Assembly: GCF_016906535.1 (NCBI RefSeq)
Contig: NC_057379.1
Coordinates: 744,001 to 808,000, forward strand
Reading direction: 5' to 3'
DNA length: 64,000 nucleotides
Source of the DNA: Rhizoctonia solani
Lineage: Eukaryota; Basidiomycota; Agaricomycetes; Cantharellales; Ceratobasidiaceae
Positions 1 to 10,819 of the stretch are shown here, piece after piece. The notes beneath the pieces were generated by a model. It saw only the letters and a list, made by a program, of their open reading frames with translations. It searched no databases and was not told the DNA's origin. A program made the position numbers and the translations under genes. Each line of letters opens with the position of its first letter. Position 1 is the stretch's first letter.

Positions 1-228
1 GTCGAGTCCTAACATTAAATACTGCAAATCATAGCACCATCTACATATGTGCATCTAAAAAATTGTATCCACACTATCAATCACAGATCAAAACCATGGA
101 AAAGTGAATTTGCGAGTGCTACAGGAGAAAATACAGGTGGAATCAGTGGCGACCTAAAATCGTCGAGGAAGTAGGGCGGACCTCTCCAAGTTAATTTGAC
201 CAATCATTCGAGCAATTCGACTCAGCCT

Positions 229-3200
229 TTACATCGCCTTCTCCAGATAGCATTCTTGCCATTTGTCGCCGATATAAAATTCATCGGTGTTGCATGTTTC
301 GGGAACGATGACTTGGCCGTCAAGAATAGTCAGGACGTTGCGCGGATCGAGAAACAGTCTCCCTCGCAAATCATGTGGAAGCCAGACTAGTAAGCGCGAG
401 TTTTGATCGGTCACCCAGCCATCTTTGCGACAAACCCACAGTGGTGCTTCATCATCCGTTGATTCGGTCGTGATTGTGGTGTCCCACTTGCGGATAGAGG
501 CGTCTTTCAACCCGGAGATAACGTATCGCCCGTCGGGAGAGAAGGCGACGGAATAGACCCCGCTATGCGCTTCAAAGGGAGGTGACTTGAGTTTTCGTGA
601 GTCGACATCCCACAGACCTATCGTATGGTCGAGCGACCCAGAGGCAATGTATTTACCATCAGGGGAAAATGATAACGAAATAATTGACTTGGTGTGCCCA
701 GAGAGTGCTTCACCAATTACCGTGCCGGTGGATACGTCCCACAATAATATCGTACCATCATCTGCGCCCGATGCAATGAGGTTCCCGTCGGGAGAAAATT
801 GTACAGCATTGACTCCGCTAGTGTGTTTCGATCCCATCCAAATCAAAGCTTGCTTCTGCACATCCCATAGACCGACATTCTGATCGTTGCTACCAGATAC
901 GACTCGCACCCCATCTGGCGAAAACGAGACTGAAACAATCGAGTCTTTGTGGCCGATCCAAGAAACACTTGATATCTCATCTGCATGTAATTCCCATACA
1001 CGCATAGTCCAATCATCGGAGCCGGAGACGAGCTGACTTCCGCCGGGTGAAAATGCAATGTCGGTAACCGCATCGGCATGGCCTGTGAGCGGGTCTCCGA
1101 TAATCTCCCCGTTATGGGGGTTCCAAATGCGTATACTCTTATCGGCAGAAGCTGATGCAATTTTGGCACCATCGGGAGAGAATCTAACTGAGAAAATATC
1201 ATCCTCGTGTGCGTATGGTATTTGGCGAATCAGTGCTCCAGAAACTGCATCCCACAGGCATATACTCCTATCATCTGAACTGGACACCGCTTGAGCACCG
1301 TCCGGTGAGAATGATACCGAGCGTACAACCTTGGTGTGTCCTTGATGCATAATGATCGGTCCTATTGATTATGCCGAGTGTCCCAAATGCGGATCGTACC
1401 ATCTGCTGAGCCAGATATGAGTTGAGTACTATTAGGCAAGAAATGAACTGAGTTGACGTCGGCGGTATGGCTTGAAAAGGGACTAGATGCCACTGCGTGT
1501 GCCTATGATTTGTATTTTTGCGTCGGTCGTGGAATAAGCAAGCGACGACCCCTGAGGGTCCAGGGAGAGCGAAATAAATCGAGATGAATAGACACTGGCA
1601 TCTACCGGAAACGGTCCGGCGAGTAAAGTACCATCCTGTGTACCCCATACTCGAACCGTCCTATCCATCGCGGAAGACACAAGGTATGACCCATTGGGAG
1701 AGAAACGCACACAACCGATAGGTGCCTCGTGCCCTGCTAGTGGACCGACCAATAAACTACCGGTCTTGGTGCTTCGTATGTAGATAAGGCAATTGGACCA
1801 CCCGATGCGAGCTGCAAGCCATCTGTAGAAAACGAGATATCCCAGTAGTCATTGCCATAGAATCGCAGGTGTAAACTTGGTTGTTCCCCTTCATGCAAGT
1901 TCCACAGACAGATAGAACCATCGTTCGAAGCGGATGCTAAGAGTTTGTTGATGGGAGAGAAGAACAATCGATTGATTTGATCCGTGTGCTCGTGGATGGT
2001 GCTTATCAAAGCACCCCCGCCGGCAACATCCCATATGCATATAGTTCCATTGCTGGACCCTGAGGCAAGCTGGGCACCGTTAGAAGAGAACTCAATTGAG
2101 CCAACGATTCTGATTGAGCGTGACCTCCAAGAAGGTCAAAGGTTACCTCTCCGAGCCTTATATCCCAGACCTGAATAATGCCACCATAACCTGATGATGC
2201 AAGGCGTGTACCATCAGAAGATACTGCCATGCGCAATACATTGTATCCGACTGTCCAAACAGCAAGTGCGCCAGTTTCGCCTCTTGAATCCAACGCATGG
2301 GCTGCTACCGAACCTGGAAGTCCGTGGAACCTTCTGCGATGATGGAAAAGTAATTCGCTGTGCTTGGACGAAGCCGGAAGTAAAGAGAGATACAGGTGTG
2401 GTGTGCTCTGAGAGACTGGGCTGGCGGAGAAGGATATGACGAAGTTCTGAGCATCACGAATTGCCGTTTGCAGGTCAGCCAAGTTAGGTTCAATGCCCAT
2501 GTTAGTATAAGTGGCAGTGTTGTACTATGATTTAGTTAGAATGATACCCCTTTGAATACAGTTAACATAGCCCACCGTGAGCCAATTTATCCCCTGCTGC
2601 ACTGCGCCCGAAGCATTAGACACCCAACCCTTGAGGTTGACGAGCTCGATCCAAAATAGCAAGTGCTCGTAAAGGAATCTTTTTACGGCGTCCACCACTC
2701 CTTTGGAGATGGGAACCTCTTGTAAATGATCTGCCCAAAAGCGACAGGCATAGAACAATCTGAGGTCACAGATGCATCCAATCGACCTTGAAGGGTTTCA
2801 ATGCTCTGTCTGAGTGATATGATGAATTTAGGTTGCAGATATTAAATCTGAGCTGTTCATGCATCAAGTTGAAGCAGCTACGGGATAAGAGATCGTCATG
2901 GACCGATTTATCGCAATAAAACCGGCCTGCTCGTTCTTTGCTGAACATGAAGTCAGGAAATGATACATGGAATATTGATACCGCTCCATTAGTCCTAGAC
3001 AAGTGCAGTACTGACTGAAGTCGGTTGACTGCGTCCGTTACAATGGGCGAATTCATGCCAAGTACCTTTGATAGGGTCTCGATTGATACCGGCTCGCGCA
3101 TACAAAGTGTAGCCCATAATACTTGGTATATTTCTGCCGCTTCGTCTTTGGCCAATCCTCCTTGTTCTAGTACATGCTCCAGGATACTTGTGTAAAGGGC

Positions 3201-4846
3201 GTCGGTTGTCCCGTCTTGCTCTGCATCCCTGGTGCCTGATTTGACCATAGCTAGGGTTGTTTCCAAGCGCTGACGACAGCGGTAGGCAGAAATTACAGGG
3301 CCGTGTCCACGGATATACCGAACCATCGTAGCCGCAATGATAAATAAATTCCCCGCATAAGCAGAGAGGCGTTCTATGTCTTGTGAATCCGGAGGAATAT
3401 CCAATTCTTCGAGAGCTTGCTGGAGATAGATAGTGATATCTGCTTGTACGAGGGACTTCTCGATCTCATGTAGGTAAACGGCTTGGTGGACTGGGATAGA
3501 CCAAAGCTTCTCCATTTGCTGCGTAATATTTGGCTCGGGGCGACTGGCCACGATGAATTTGATTGGCAGTTTTGAAGCGTTCTTGACGAGTAAGGACAAA
3601 ATCTGCTCTCCACTGGAGCATTCATCCAGAGCGTCAATCACAACTATAACGTCAGCGGGTAAGGCGTCCTTGACGGATATGAGTGGCTTCAGTATCAGAT
3701 TCTCAAATTGTACATTGATGTTCCTCTGCGCAATATTATGCGTCGCGCTCAGCACCTCGCATACTTTGTTTCGGTACGGGTTTGAGAACTCCGCTAGCTG
3801 GTATGCGATCGTTGGAAATACTCGATTGCCGTCACGACAGTCGGGAGAAACCCGAGAGCAAAAGAAACAGGCCCCGAGCTGCTTGGTGGACTCGAGCATG
3901 TGACAAAGGGTGTATGTAATGGTAGTCTTGCCGGTACCTGGCATGCCACTCATCCAGTATAACTTGAAGGTATCGACTTTGTTTGCCAGTCCATAAACCC
4001 TTTGATAATAGCTCGCCGAGTGCCAGGAGTACAGCCGCCACGGTAGGCTTCTGCAGAAAGCGCAGCATCGTACCAGGCGCTGGATGCAGGTAGGAGTTTA
4101 TCGAGTAGCGATGTCTGGGTGTACACAATCTAGGTGGGTAGTGGAGCCCAATTGATACGAAGATTCTTACCATATGATGTTCATGTACGGAGCTCCATGT
4201 ACTCAGAGATATGTCGATCTACATCGCAGTCAGAAAGGATATCACGTCTGTAGGTCTAGAATTTCACCTGAAGTTGACGAAAGAGTGACTCGACTCTGCG
4301 GTAACTTTGCAGTATTCGATCTTCATCACCCAATGCGTTTGCGATCCTGCTTGTTCCACTTCTACCTTGTTGTGTTTTGATGGATTGTGTTTCTTCTTCA
4401 ATAGCGCTACTCACATCGGTTAACATCATTTTGTTGCTCAGGCTTGGGGTTACTTGCCGTGAGATTTTAACTATCGAGTGAGCCATCCAAGTAGGGTTTG
4501 TCCGACGGACACATCCTAGCAAGGTGTCCATATGTGACTGTAGCTCCGACGCGATTTGTTTGTACTCGCGCAGGTTCTGCTTCGATATCTACTCACACCC
4601 ATCAATAATCATATCTTCCTATAAAATGTCTCCAAGCATTACCACAGTATTTCGAATAACATCTCGTAATCCGCCAATTGCTGCCTTTAGCGGAGGGAAA
4701 ACTTCAATTGTAGTCTCTAGCATAGCGAGTGTATTATCCAAGGCGCGGATATCGCCCAATTTGTGTGGGCGATCCAAGCCCGAGAGCGAGTCGAGGAAAT
4801 CATTCCGCAAAGACCTAAAACGGTCTCGCAATCGATTGGATTCCAT
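229..4846 (-). CDS. NACHT-WD40 receptor-like protein (HET-E type), interrupted by frameshifts
   Basis: STAND-class NTPase of the fungal NLR type, expected to act in non-self recognition or heterokaryon incompatibility. The N-terminal helical region lies at about 4846-4256. The NACHT domain starts with a P-loop (GMPGTGKTT, near 3950-3920), followed by a Walker B-like VVIDALDEC (near 3650-3615). A helical linker follows, then about a dozen WD40 repeats from 2500 to about 450, the last seven in one open stretch. The C-terminus is a [18 protein letters not shown] tail ending at the TAA at 229-231. The reading frame changes several times, for example just before the P-loop (about 3995) and in WD repeats near 2130. 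Some changes may be short introns, but others interrupt conserved sequence and look like single-base losses. The start at 4846 is the first methionine of the helical region and is uncertain. No partner effector gene lies next to it. Confidence 0.8.
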
Positions 4847-5462
4847 AGGCTGTCACAGTCAAAGAGAAGACAGGATGAATTCAATCAGATCGTTAGTCGA
4901 GTAAAATTTGGTCGATCTTGATGTGGCTACAATGTGTCGAATACACATGTCGCGGCGTACTTCACTCCAGTGGCAGCTGATCCGAGAGATTGGTATCACC
5001 TTGCTTACCGAAGCTTCTTCTTTCTCTACTTACGGAATGGAATCTAATCGGGTAAGGTAGGAGGTGTTTGCTAGCCATGAAGGTGGAAATACCAGATTAA
5101 TTAATGATGTAATGGGAGGATCGAGAGGCACACGGAAATGTAATAATACGGGGCGATGTATATATTAATTGAGTAGGGCAGACATGAATATAATTTTGTG
5201 AGATCTGACAAAAATTAGAGAGCAATAAGAGTTTGAGGGAGAGTTTTAAGCTTAGAATATGACGAAGAGATGGTCAAAGGATGTATGTTTAATGTCATGT
5301 TTTCCAACTAATATTTAAACCAGCCACTTTCCGATCACAGTTCAGACATATGTGCGGTCTCAATCAATAATACCCGTCCTCGGGCACCATCCTTTCGGCG
5401 TTCATGTTAGAGAAATGAGCAAGCTTTCTTCAATGCATCCCCCAAGCTATTTGATAGCCTAT
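4847..5462. other. AT-rich intergenic stretch
   Basis: No supported gene. It probably holds the promoter of the NACHT-WD40 gene; a weak TATATATT-like tract is near 5158. I see no repeat structure. Confidence 0.4.
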
Positions 5463-5846
5463 TCAATTAGTTCTAATCGACAGTACGTGCTGCCCATACC
5501 TACCTGAACTCAGCGCACGCACGCGCGATATTTTGGTTTCGGCGTGGGGATCGAGCGTTTTACCTCCCAATACTCCGCCTGCTAGCACTATCAGATGTAC
5601 AATCAGAGCTCCTGCTAAAGAGCCAGAGATACCAAGATCGTTCTTTTGTGGATCGAGTGAACATCTAAACCGATGCGAGATGAACAAGAACAGCCGAGAC
5701 CGTAGCTGGGGCCAAATAGCTTTCCAAGGTTGTAGATAACTGGAGAGCACACGTAGGGGACATCGAAGATCAATGAGCTTTAGAAACTGTGTTAGGAAAC
5801 GCAGAAAACATACACTCGGCGCACTCAAAAACGATCGACTCATCTT
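5463..5846 (-). CDS. Possible small hypothetical gene
   Basis: An open stretch on the minus strand reads about 126 residues from an ATG near 5843. It includes a glycine/alanine-rich hydrophobic segment (SLAGALIVHLIVLAGG). A GTATGT...CACAG intron near 5810-5770 is possible, and an alternative frame reads LESYLAPATVSAVLVHLASV, which looks coding-like. I do not recognise the family. It may be a broken gene or chance, and no neighbour supports a role. Confidence 0.2.
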   Translation of the reverse strand, partial: KMSRSFLSAPSVCFLRFLTQFLKLIDLRCPLRVLSSYLQPWKAIWPQLRSRLFLFISHRFRCSLDPQKNDLGISGSLAGALIVHLIVLAGGVLGGKTLDPHAETKISRVRALSSGRYGQHVLSIRTN

Positions 5847-6359
5847 CTCTGTGTCCGTTTGAAATCTTCAGTCGTTGACAGTCAAAATGGAGAAGGAATG
5901 AGCCTTGCATGATCAAGCCTGGACTATTCACTTTCCCCAATCGAGCCTCACATCCTTGTCATTCAAGCAAAGAATTATCAAAGATGAGCGGGCAAGGTGT
6001 GAATTTAATCAATGAAGCAGCTGAAGTAACGGTCGTGATGAATAAAGTTGTAAGGGAGTGACTAGATGGATATATTGAGGCTTACATCTAATAGTTGAGA
6101 GGACTTGTCAAGAAACGCATAAATACATCAATGAAATGTACGGTACGTATATTTTTGAAACAATACGGTCCTTGCGGCTTATATAATCACAGCTTGAAGC
6201 TGACATCAACTTTCCCCGTGTCACATTTCAAACATGTATCGCACCGCAGCCGACGATCTCCCAGGCCATAACGGCTGAAGCTGAAAGTGAGTGAGTTTAG
6301 AACCTGATGATGAGCCATAGTCTAAGTTGGTGTGTAATTTTTTAAGCCACCACTCCATC
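5847..6359. other. Intergenic region upstream of the coiled-coil gene
   Basis: No supported gene. It is the likely promoter and 5' leader of the gene starting at 6360. Confidence 0.4.
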
Positions 6360-7888
6360 ATGTCTAACACCGTCCGCATCCCAGACGCCCCCCCTCCAGG
6401 CTGGCACTCGATCCGACCATGGATTCCACGCCTGTCGCTATACGTACACGAAATCACCTCTGTGTCTGTTACTTTCATACTCAGCTGCCGGAGCCATATA
6501 CCCGACTCGCCTTCGATCGAGGAAGAACTTGGCGAGAAGCTGGCAGATATGAAGCATAAAATATCCGACGTGCTTGGGAAAGGGCTGGCGGTCAAGGTGA
6601 ACAATGCACCATGGCAGCGAGTGGTCATGCATGTGGACGAAGAGTCGGACGAGGAGGCAGTAGTGATATTATATGGACTGATGCCGTCGAAACATTATGA
6701 GATCGAGCTAAGCGTGGTAGCTGGAGAAAGTATCAAGGGGAACCTGACAACCGAGGATGAACTCAGTAAGTGTTATGACCATTCATCTCGGTCTCACTAG
6801 ATACTAAATCAGGTACAGACGACTTTGACGAATCCACACGCGCACCTCCAGCCGTCACCCAACTCAATACAACTCATCAGACTCAAACCGTCACACCGGC
6901 GGACACACCTCCGTCCTCCCCGAGTACCACCGGTTCATCATCCCCCCAGCCTCGACAGATTACAGTCGAAGAACGGGCGAGTCAGCTCCGGCATATGCAC
7001 ACTATGCTAACTCAAGAACACGACCAATTGACAGCGCAGTTGAAAACTGCACGACGGGACGCCCAAAGAGCGGATGCGGCCTTGCGCTCAGAGATTGAGG
7101 CGCTCAAACGGGCAATGGAGAAGAATGCAGCGGGCGAGCAGAGGACTAAGCAGAAGATACTGGCACTGCAGGAATCGGTTAAACAGGCGCTCGCGGCTGC
7201 CGTAGATGCGGACAACGAAGTCAAGGAGCTGGAAAGAGCCTTGCCCGGGCTTGAAGCACAGCGGGACGAAGCAGAGAAGGAACACACGAGAGCAAGCGAG
7301 GCTGCCGATCGGTCTACAACGGAAGCCAAAGCGGCGCTGGAACAGGATCGAAAGCGGACAGCCGAGGTGGAGGTGGAGCTGACGGCGCTAACGGCAAAAG
7401 TGGAAAAAATGACGGCGAAGAGGGACAAACTGGCAACGGAGAATATACCGGAACTCGAACGGGAGTTGTCGTCGATCAGGGCCGAGATCGAGGAGATTGA
7501 AAGAGAAAAGGAGCGGGAGCGCGAGTTCAACCACGAGATCGACTATCCACACCACTATGCGCCCCAGCAACTGATGTCACGAATCAATGTTGCTGCCCCG
7601 CCATTTGTCCCCCGAAACGGAGTCGGGCACTCGCGTGGCGCAGCGAGTGTGCCTGCTGTGCAAACTGGACCGATGGTGAAGCCTCATACGCACACGGCTA
7701 GCGAGGGATTTTTACGAGGATATCCACCTCTTGGACCAGCTATTGATATTCCGTCTCAACGACCGAGCGGTGCCCAGCCATCTCCGACCGCTACCGAGAA
7801 TCGAGCCATTGGACCGACGGGAACCACGTCCAGGAAAGGATCGCTGCCTCCTGGAGCGGAACGAGGTCCAGCTTGGGGGAACGTGTGA
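6360..7888 (+). CDS. Coiled-coil protein with conserved N-terminal domain, unknown function
   Basis: Two exons, 6360-6765 and 6813-7888, joined across a 47 nt GTAAGT...AG intron with a CTAA-type branch site. The product is 493 aa. Residues 1 to about 135 form a compact N-terminal domain (starting MSNTVRIPDAPPPGWHS) that looks conserved rather than disordered. A Thr/Pro/Ser-rich linker follows. Residues of roughly 205-390 form a long coiled coil rich in E, K, A and R (heptads such as LKRAMEKN and LERELSSIRAEIEEI). The tail is proline/glycine-rich and probably disordered. This layout is typical of scaffold or cytoskeletal linker proteins, but I do not recognise the family and assign no function. 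The ATG at 6360 is chosen because upstream in-frame sequence has no other ATG. The reading frame is intact. Confidence 0.8.
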
Positions 7889-8235
7889 GGTTGGGGTCGT
7901 ATTTTAGGTTGGATTTGGCTGGTTTATATCGTATGTTGTACTGATTAAAACTTGATCTTAGAAGCTGATCGAGATGTGTAGGTGTGCATTCTTGTACTTT
8001 TATAGGATTGTTGTTGTGAACTACCAATTTTGGTTCATTTATCTGAATCATCAATGCTCTGTCAAGCCATTGAACTAGCTTTAAGAGGGATTATTGCCCG
8101 CATTATTGGAACTTACGGCAAGGTTGGCCGCCGGCCCATCTACCCTGGACAGTCCCGTTTGCACTTGTTGATATGGGCCGAGGGACTGAATGACGCACCC
8201 AGCGCCTATATACCAAGTATTTGTCCCCGACCACA
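7889..8235. other. Intergenic region
   Basis: 347 bp between two plus-strand genes. It serves as 3' flank of the coiled-coil gene and promoter of the next. I see nothing else in it. Confidence 0.4.
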
Positions 8236-9621
8236 ATGTCCTCCGTAATGGTCAAGTACAAATATCAACCCCCCCTCACGCATAGACAACGGGGGCCTGG
8301 GCTTATTCTTATATTATCCGAGAGCTACCCAAGCACAGCTGCGTCCGGGAGTGGGAAACATCACTTGGACCCTCTACCTGCCCAAAAATGGGCGGAAGAA
8401 GGATTCTGCGTCCTATCGGTGCCTGCCTCTAAAAACGTCGACTGGCAATTGGCCATGCCTATTGTCGTCGCTGCTTTGGAACAGGCAAAAGAGTTGGAAA
8501 AGGATAAGGCTTTCGGGTTGATTGGTATGTGATCGTATAGACTGTTGACTTCCTGACTTGATTTCTATGGCACTTTTTTTGTCTAGTTTACGAATCGGAT
8601 TTGGTGAATGCCGTGCTACAGCATGTTTCTTCAGCGGAAAAGATATCGTGCATTGTAGCATACGCCAATTCCGATATCAATGCGTCAGCCGGCCGACCTC
8701 TCTTGCAACACATTGCAAGTGGAACCGCCACGCCAAACAAGGAAAGCTCGGCGACACTCTACAGATACGCTCTATCCGGATCGAGCTTTGTCCACCCGTG
8801 TTCTTCGAGTTACAATCACACCCAAGCGACCTTGGCGCATACCAGAACTTTAACATTCTTGCGCACACACATAGGAGGACCGGTGTTCGATCTCGAGTCT
8901 ATTTGGGAGGCGCATACACAGTTCGAGTTTGAAGGACGGGATGTGGATGCTACGATGAGCACCATGGTGGTGAGTAACCTACTAGTACCAAAGTTGAGGT
9001 TTGCCCAAATATGTGTGCCCGTATGACTTTAGGCCGAACCGTATGTGAATCATATCCCGACGCTTACGGGCGGCATTGGACGAAAGGCCTTGACATGGTT
9101 CTATGCGCGGCATTTCATCCATTCCAACCCGGATTCGACAAAGATGGAACTTGTGAGCCGGACGCTCGGGCCTGACCGAGTGGTGGACGAGTTTGTATTT
9201 GAGTTTGTCCATGATAGGGTGATGGATTGGATGTGAGTGGTACTGGGGTGATGGCAAACCTTTGATTAAATAATTCACGGATTGGATTAGTCTTCCAGGG
9301 ATACCACCCACTGGAAAATATGTCAAGGTTCCTTTTGTAGCGGTGGTGAATATAAGAGGGGATAAGCTTTATCACGAACATATTTATTGGTAGGTCGGGT
9401 TTGTTATCTCCCTTAACTCGCTAATAGTAGTCGAATATACTAGGGATCAGGCATCGGTGTTGGTTCAGATTGGGCTTTTACCTGAAAAGTTAGCGTTTCC
9501 TGGGACAACTAACGAAATCAGGCTCCCGGTCGCTGGGATTGAGCAGGCGGAGAAGATGGCTGATCCAAGGTCAAAGGAGAGCAACCACTTGATCAAAGCC
9601 GGAGCGCCTGGGCGTATTTAA
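8236..9621 (+). CDS. Dienelactone hydrolase-like protein fused to an NTF2/SnoaL-like domain
   Basis: Five exons: 8236-8524, 8587-8969, 9033-9232, 9291-9389 and 9444-9621. All junctions are GT-AG and in phase, giving 382 aa. The N-terminal half has the alpha/beta-hydrolase layout of carboxymethylenebutenolidase-like proteins (GLILILSE..., a shuttle of short strands, then YANSDINASAGRPLL). I see no G-x-C-x-G nucleophile motif: the expected elbow reads GLIGVYESD, so hydrolase activity may be lost. The C-terminal half (from YVNHIPTLTGG, about residue 225) looks like an NTF2/SnoaL fold, ending in LPVAGIEQAEKM. This pairing occurs in fungal proteins annotated as dienelactone hydrolases. The stop lies only 9 bp from the stop of the convergent RRF gene. 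The substrate is unknown. Confidence 0.75.
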
Positions 9622-9630
9622 ATTTTTTAT

Positions 9631-10591
9631 TTATGCACTAATCGACTTTTTCAATTTCGCAATTAATGCATCAATGTCCTTTGTATGCTTATCGGTGGCC
9701 TTTTGGAGCTGACCAACGGAATAAATTAATCAGGATTGAATGAACAAAGCAAAGTGATGCGAACCTCGTCGGCAAACTTGGAGTGTTTAGCGTGTCCCAT
9801 CTTTTTGAGATCTTTCATTCCCGACTCCCGGCTGGTGCGTATTTTGACCTTGGTATCTTCTGCCATGCGAGAGGCGTTTGTGACGACAGCTTGTCGAGCT
9901 TCCATGGTTGGCCTTGTTGACAAAAAAAGTCAGTATGCATAACTTTCGGGCGAAAGATGGCCTACTTGGGAACAACAATTCTTAGCGTTCGAGCATCTGC
10001 TCGTTGGGGATTCATGTTGGGTATCTGAGCATTGATAATGGAAGATTCTACGTCTTTCATGTTCTGAGACAAATTCAGGAAACCAAGTATCAGTAGGTAA
10101 GTGATGATGCATACCGCTTCATCGAACAAGGTAATGACCAGTACATTTCCATCTCGCACACCAACTGTTGAGACCTGATCCAGCTTGACTGCCGCGCCCC
10201 CAGCATCCTTTAATTTGACTCGGACTGGATCCAAGAGCGAAGGAACGACGCGACCGCTGACCCGAGCCTCCATTTGAGCGAGTTCCCTCTTGAACCAGTC
10301 GATGGTGCTGTCCATCTTTTTGCTGGCCTGGTTTATGATTTCGTCTTCATCAGAGGCAGCAACAGGGCTGATATCCTCGTGTTCTCGTTTGTGTCCCTTG
10401 GATCCTTTTGGAGGCGTGAAATCAGTATGTGTCTCAACCGCTTCGGGAGTTGGTGTCGAGGCCAGAGACGCTTTGCGGTGACCCTTGGCATAGTTACAAG
10501 CCGAAGTGGTAATTGAGGGTAAAGCACGAGGCCGAGGAGCTATAATTACCCTGGGCCGAAACGCCAGCCTGAGGAGTGAACGGCTCCACAT
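9631..10591 (-). CDS. RRF1: Mitochondrial ribosome recycling factor
   Basis: Splits post-termination mitochondrial ribosomes. Four exons read on the minus strand: 10591-10115, 10063-9966, 9912-9765 and 9708-9631. All are in phase, giving 266 aa. The first 80 or so residues are Arg/Ala-rich with almost no acidic residues at the start (MWSRSLLRLAFRPRV), a mitochondrial presequence. The RRF core follows: helix with DSTIDWFKRELAQMEARVSGR, the LLDPVRVKL segment, then NPQRADARTLRI and the closing helix ending LIAKLKK. Length fits a 185-residue RRF core plus leader. It is divergent from mitochondrial IleRS and convergent with the upstream hydrolase-like gene, 9 bp stop to stop. The reading frame is intact. 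Family identity is secure; the yeast-style symbol is by homology. Confidence 0.9.
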
Positions 10592-10819
10592 GGTGGATCG
10601 CAGTTCAGTCCAACGGCGATCATTCGGTCGATCAAGTCGGCTGTCACGTGGATCCTATTTTCATTTTCCTCGATCTGGGATTCACCCATCTGTCTAAATT
10701 GTTTATCGTGCTAGATAAAGAGAGGTTTTGCGTCTGGGAACTTGGAAGTTCTGTCGCTTACCAAGATCTCTTACTCGCTTGGTCACTAAACCAGACCGAA
10801 ATTGAACAAATTTCCAGTG
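10592..10819. promoter_or_regulatory. Shared divergent promoter of mitochondrial RRF and mitochondrial IleRS
   Basis: Only 228 bp separate the start codons of two head-to-head genes that both serve mitochondrial translation. It must hold both core promoters and both 5' leaders. No clear TATA box is visible; a CACGTG-like core lies near 10644 (gtcacgtgg). Co-regulation is inferred from position only. Confidence 0.6.

Noticed and set aside
7012..7530. A Ser-rich 172-residue minus-strand frame
   Set aside because: It is the mirror of the Glu/Ala-rich coiled coil on the plus strand; composition explains it.
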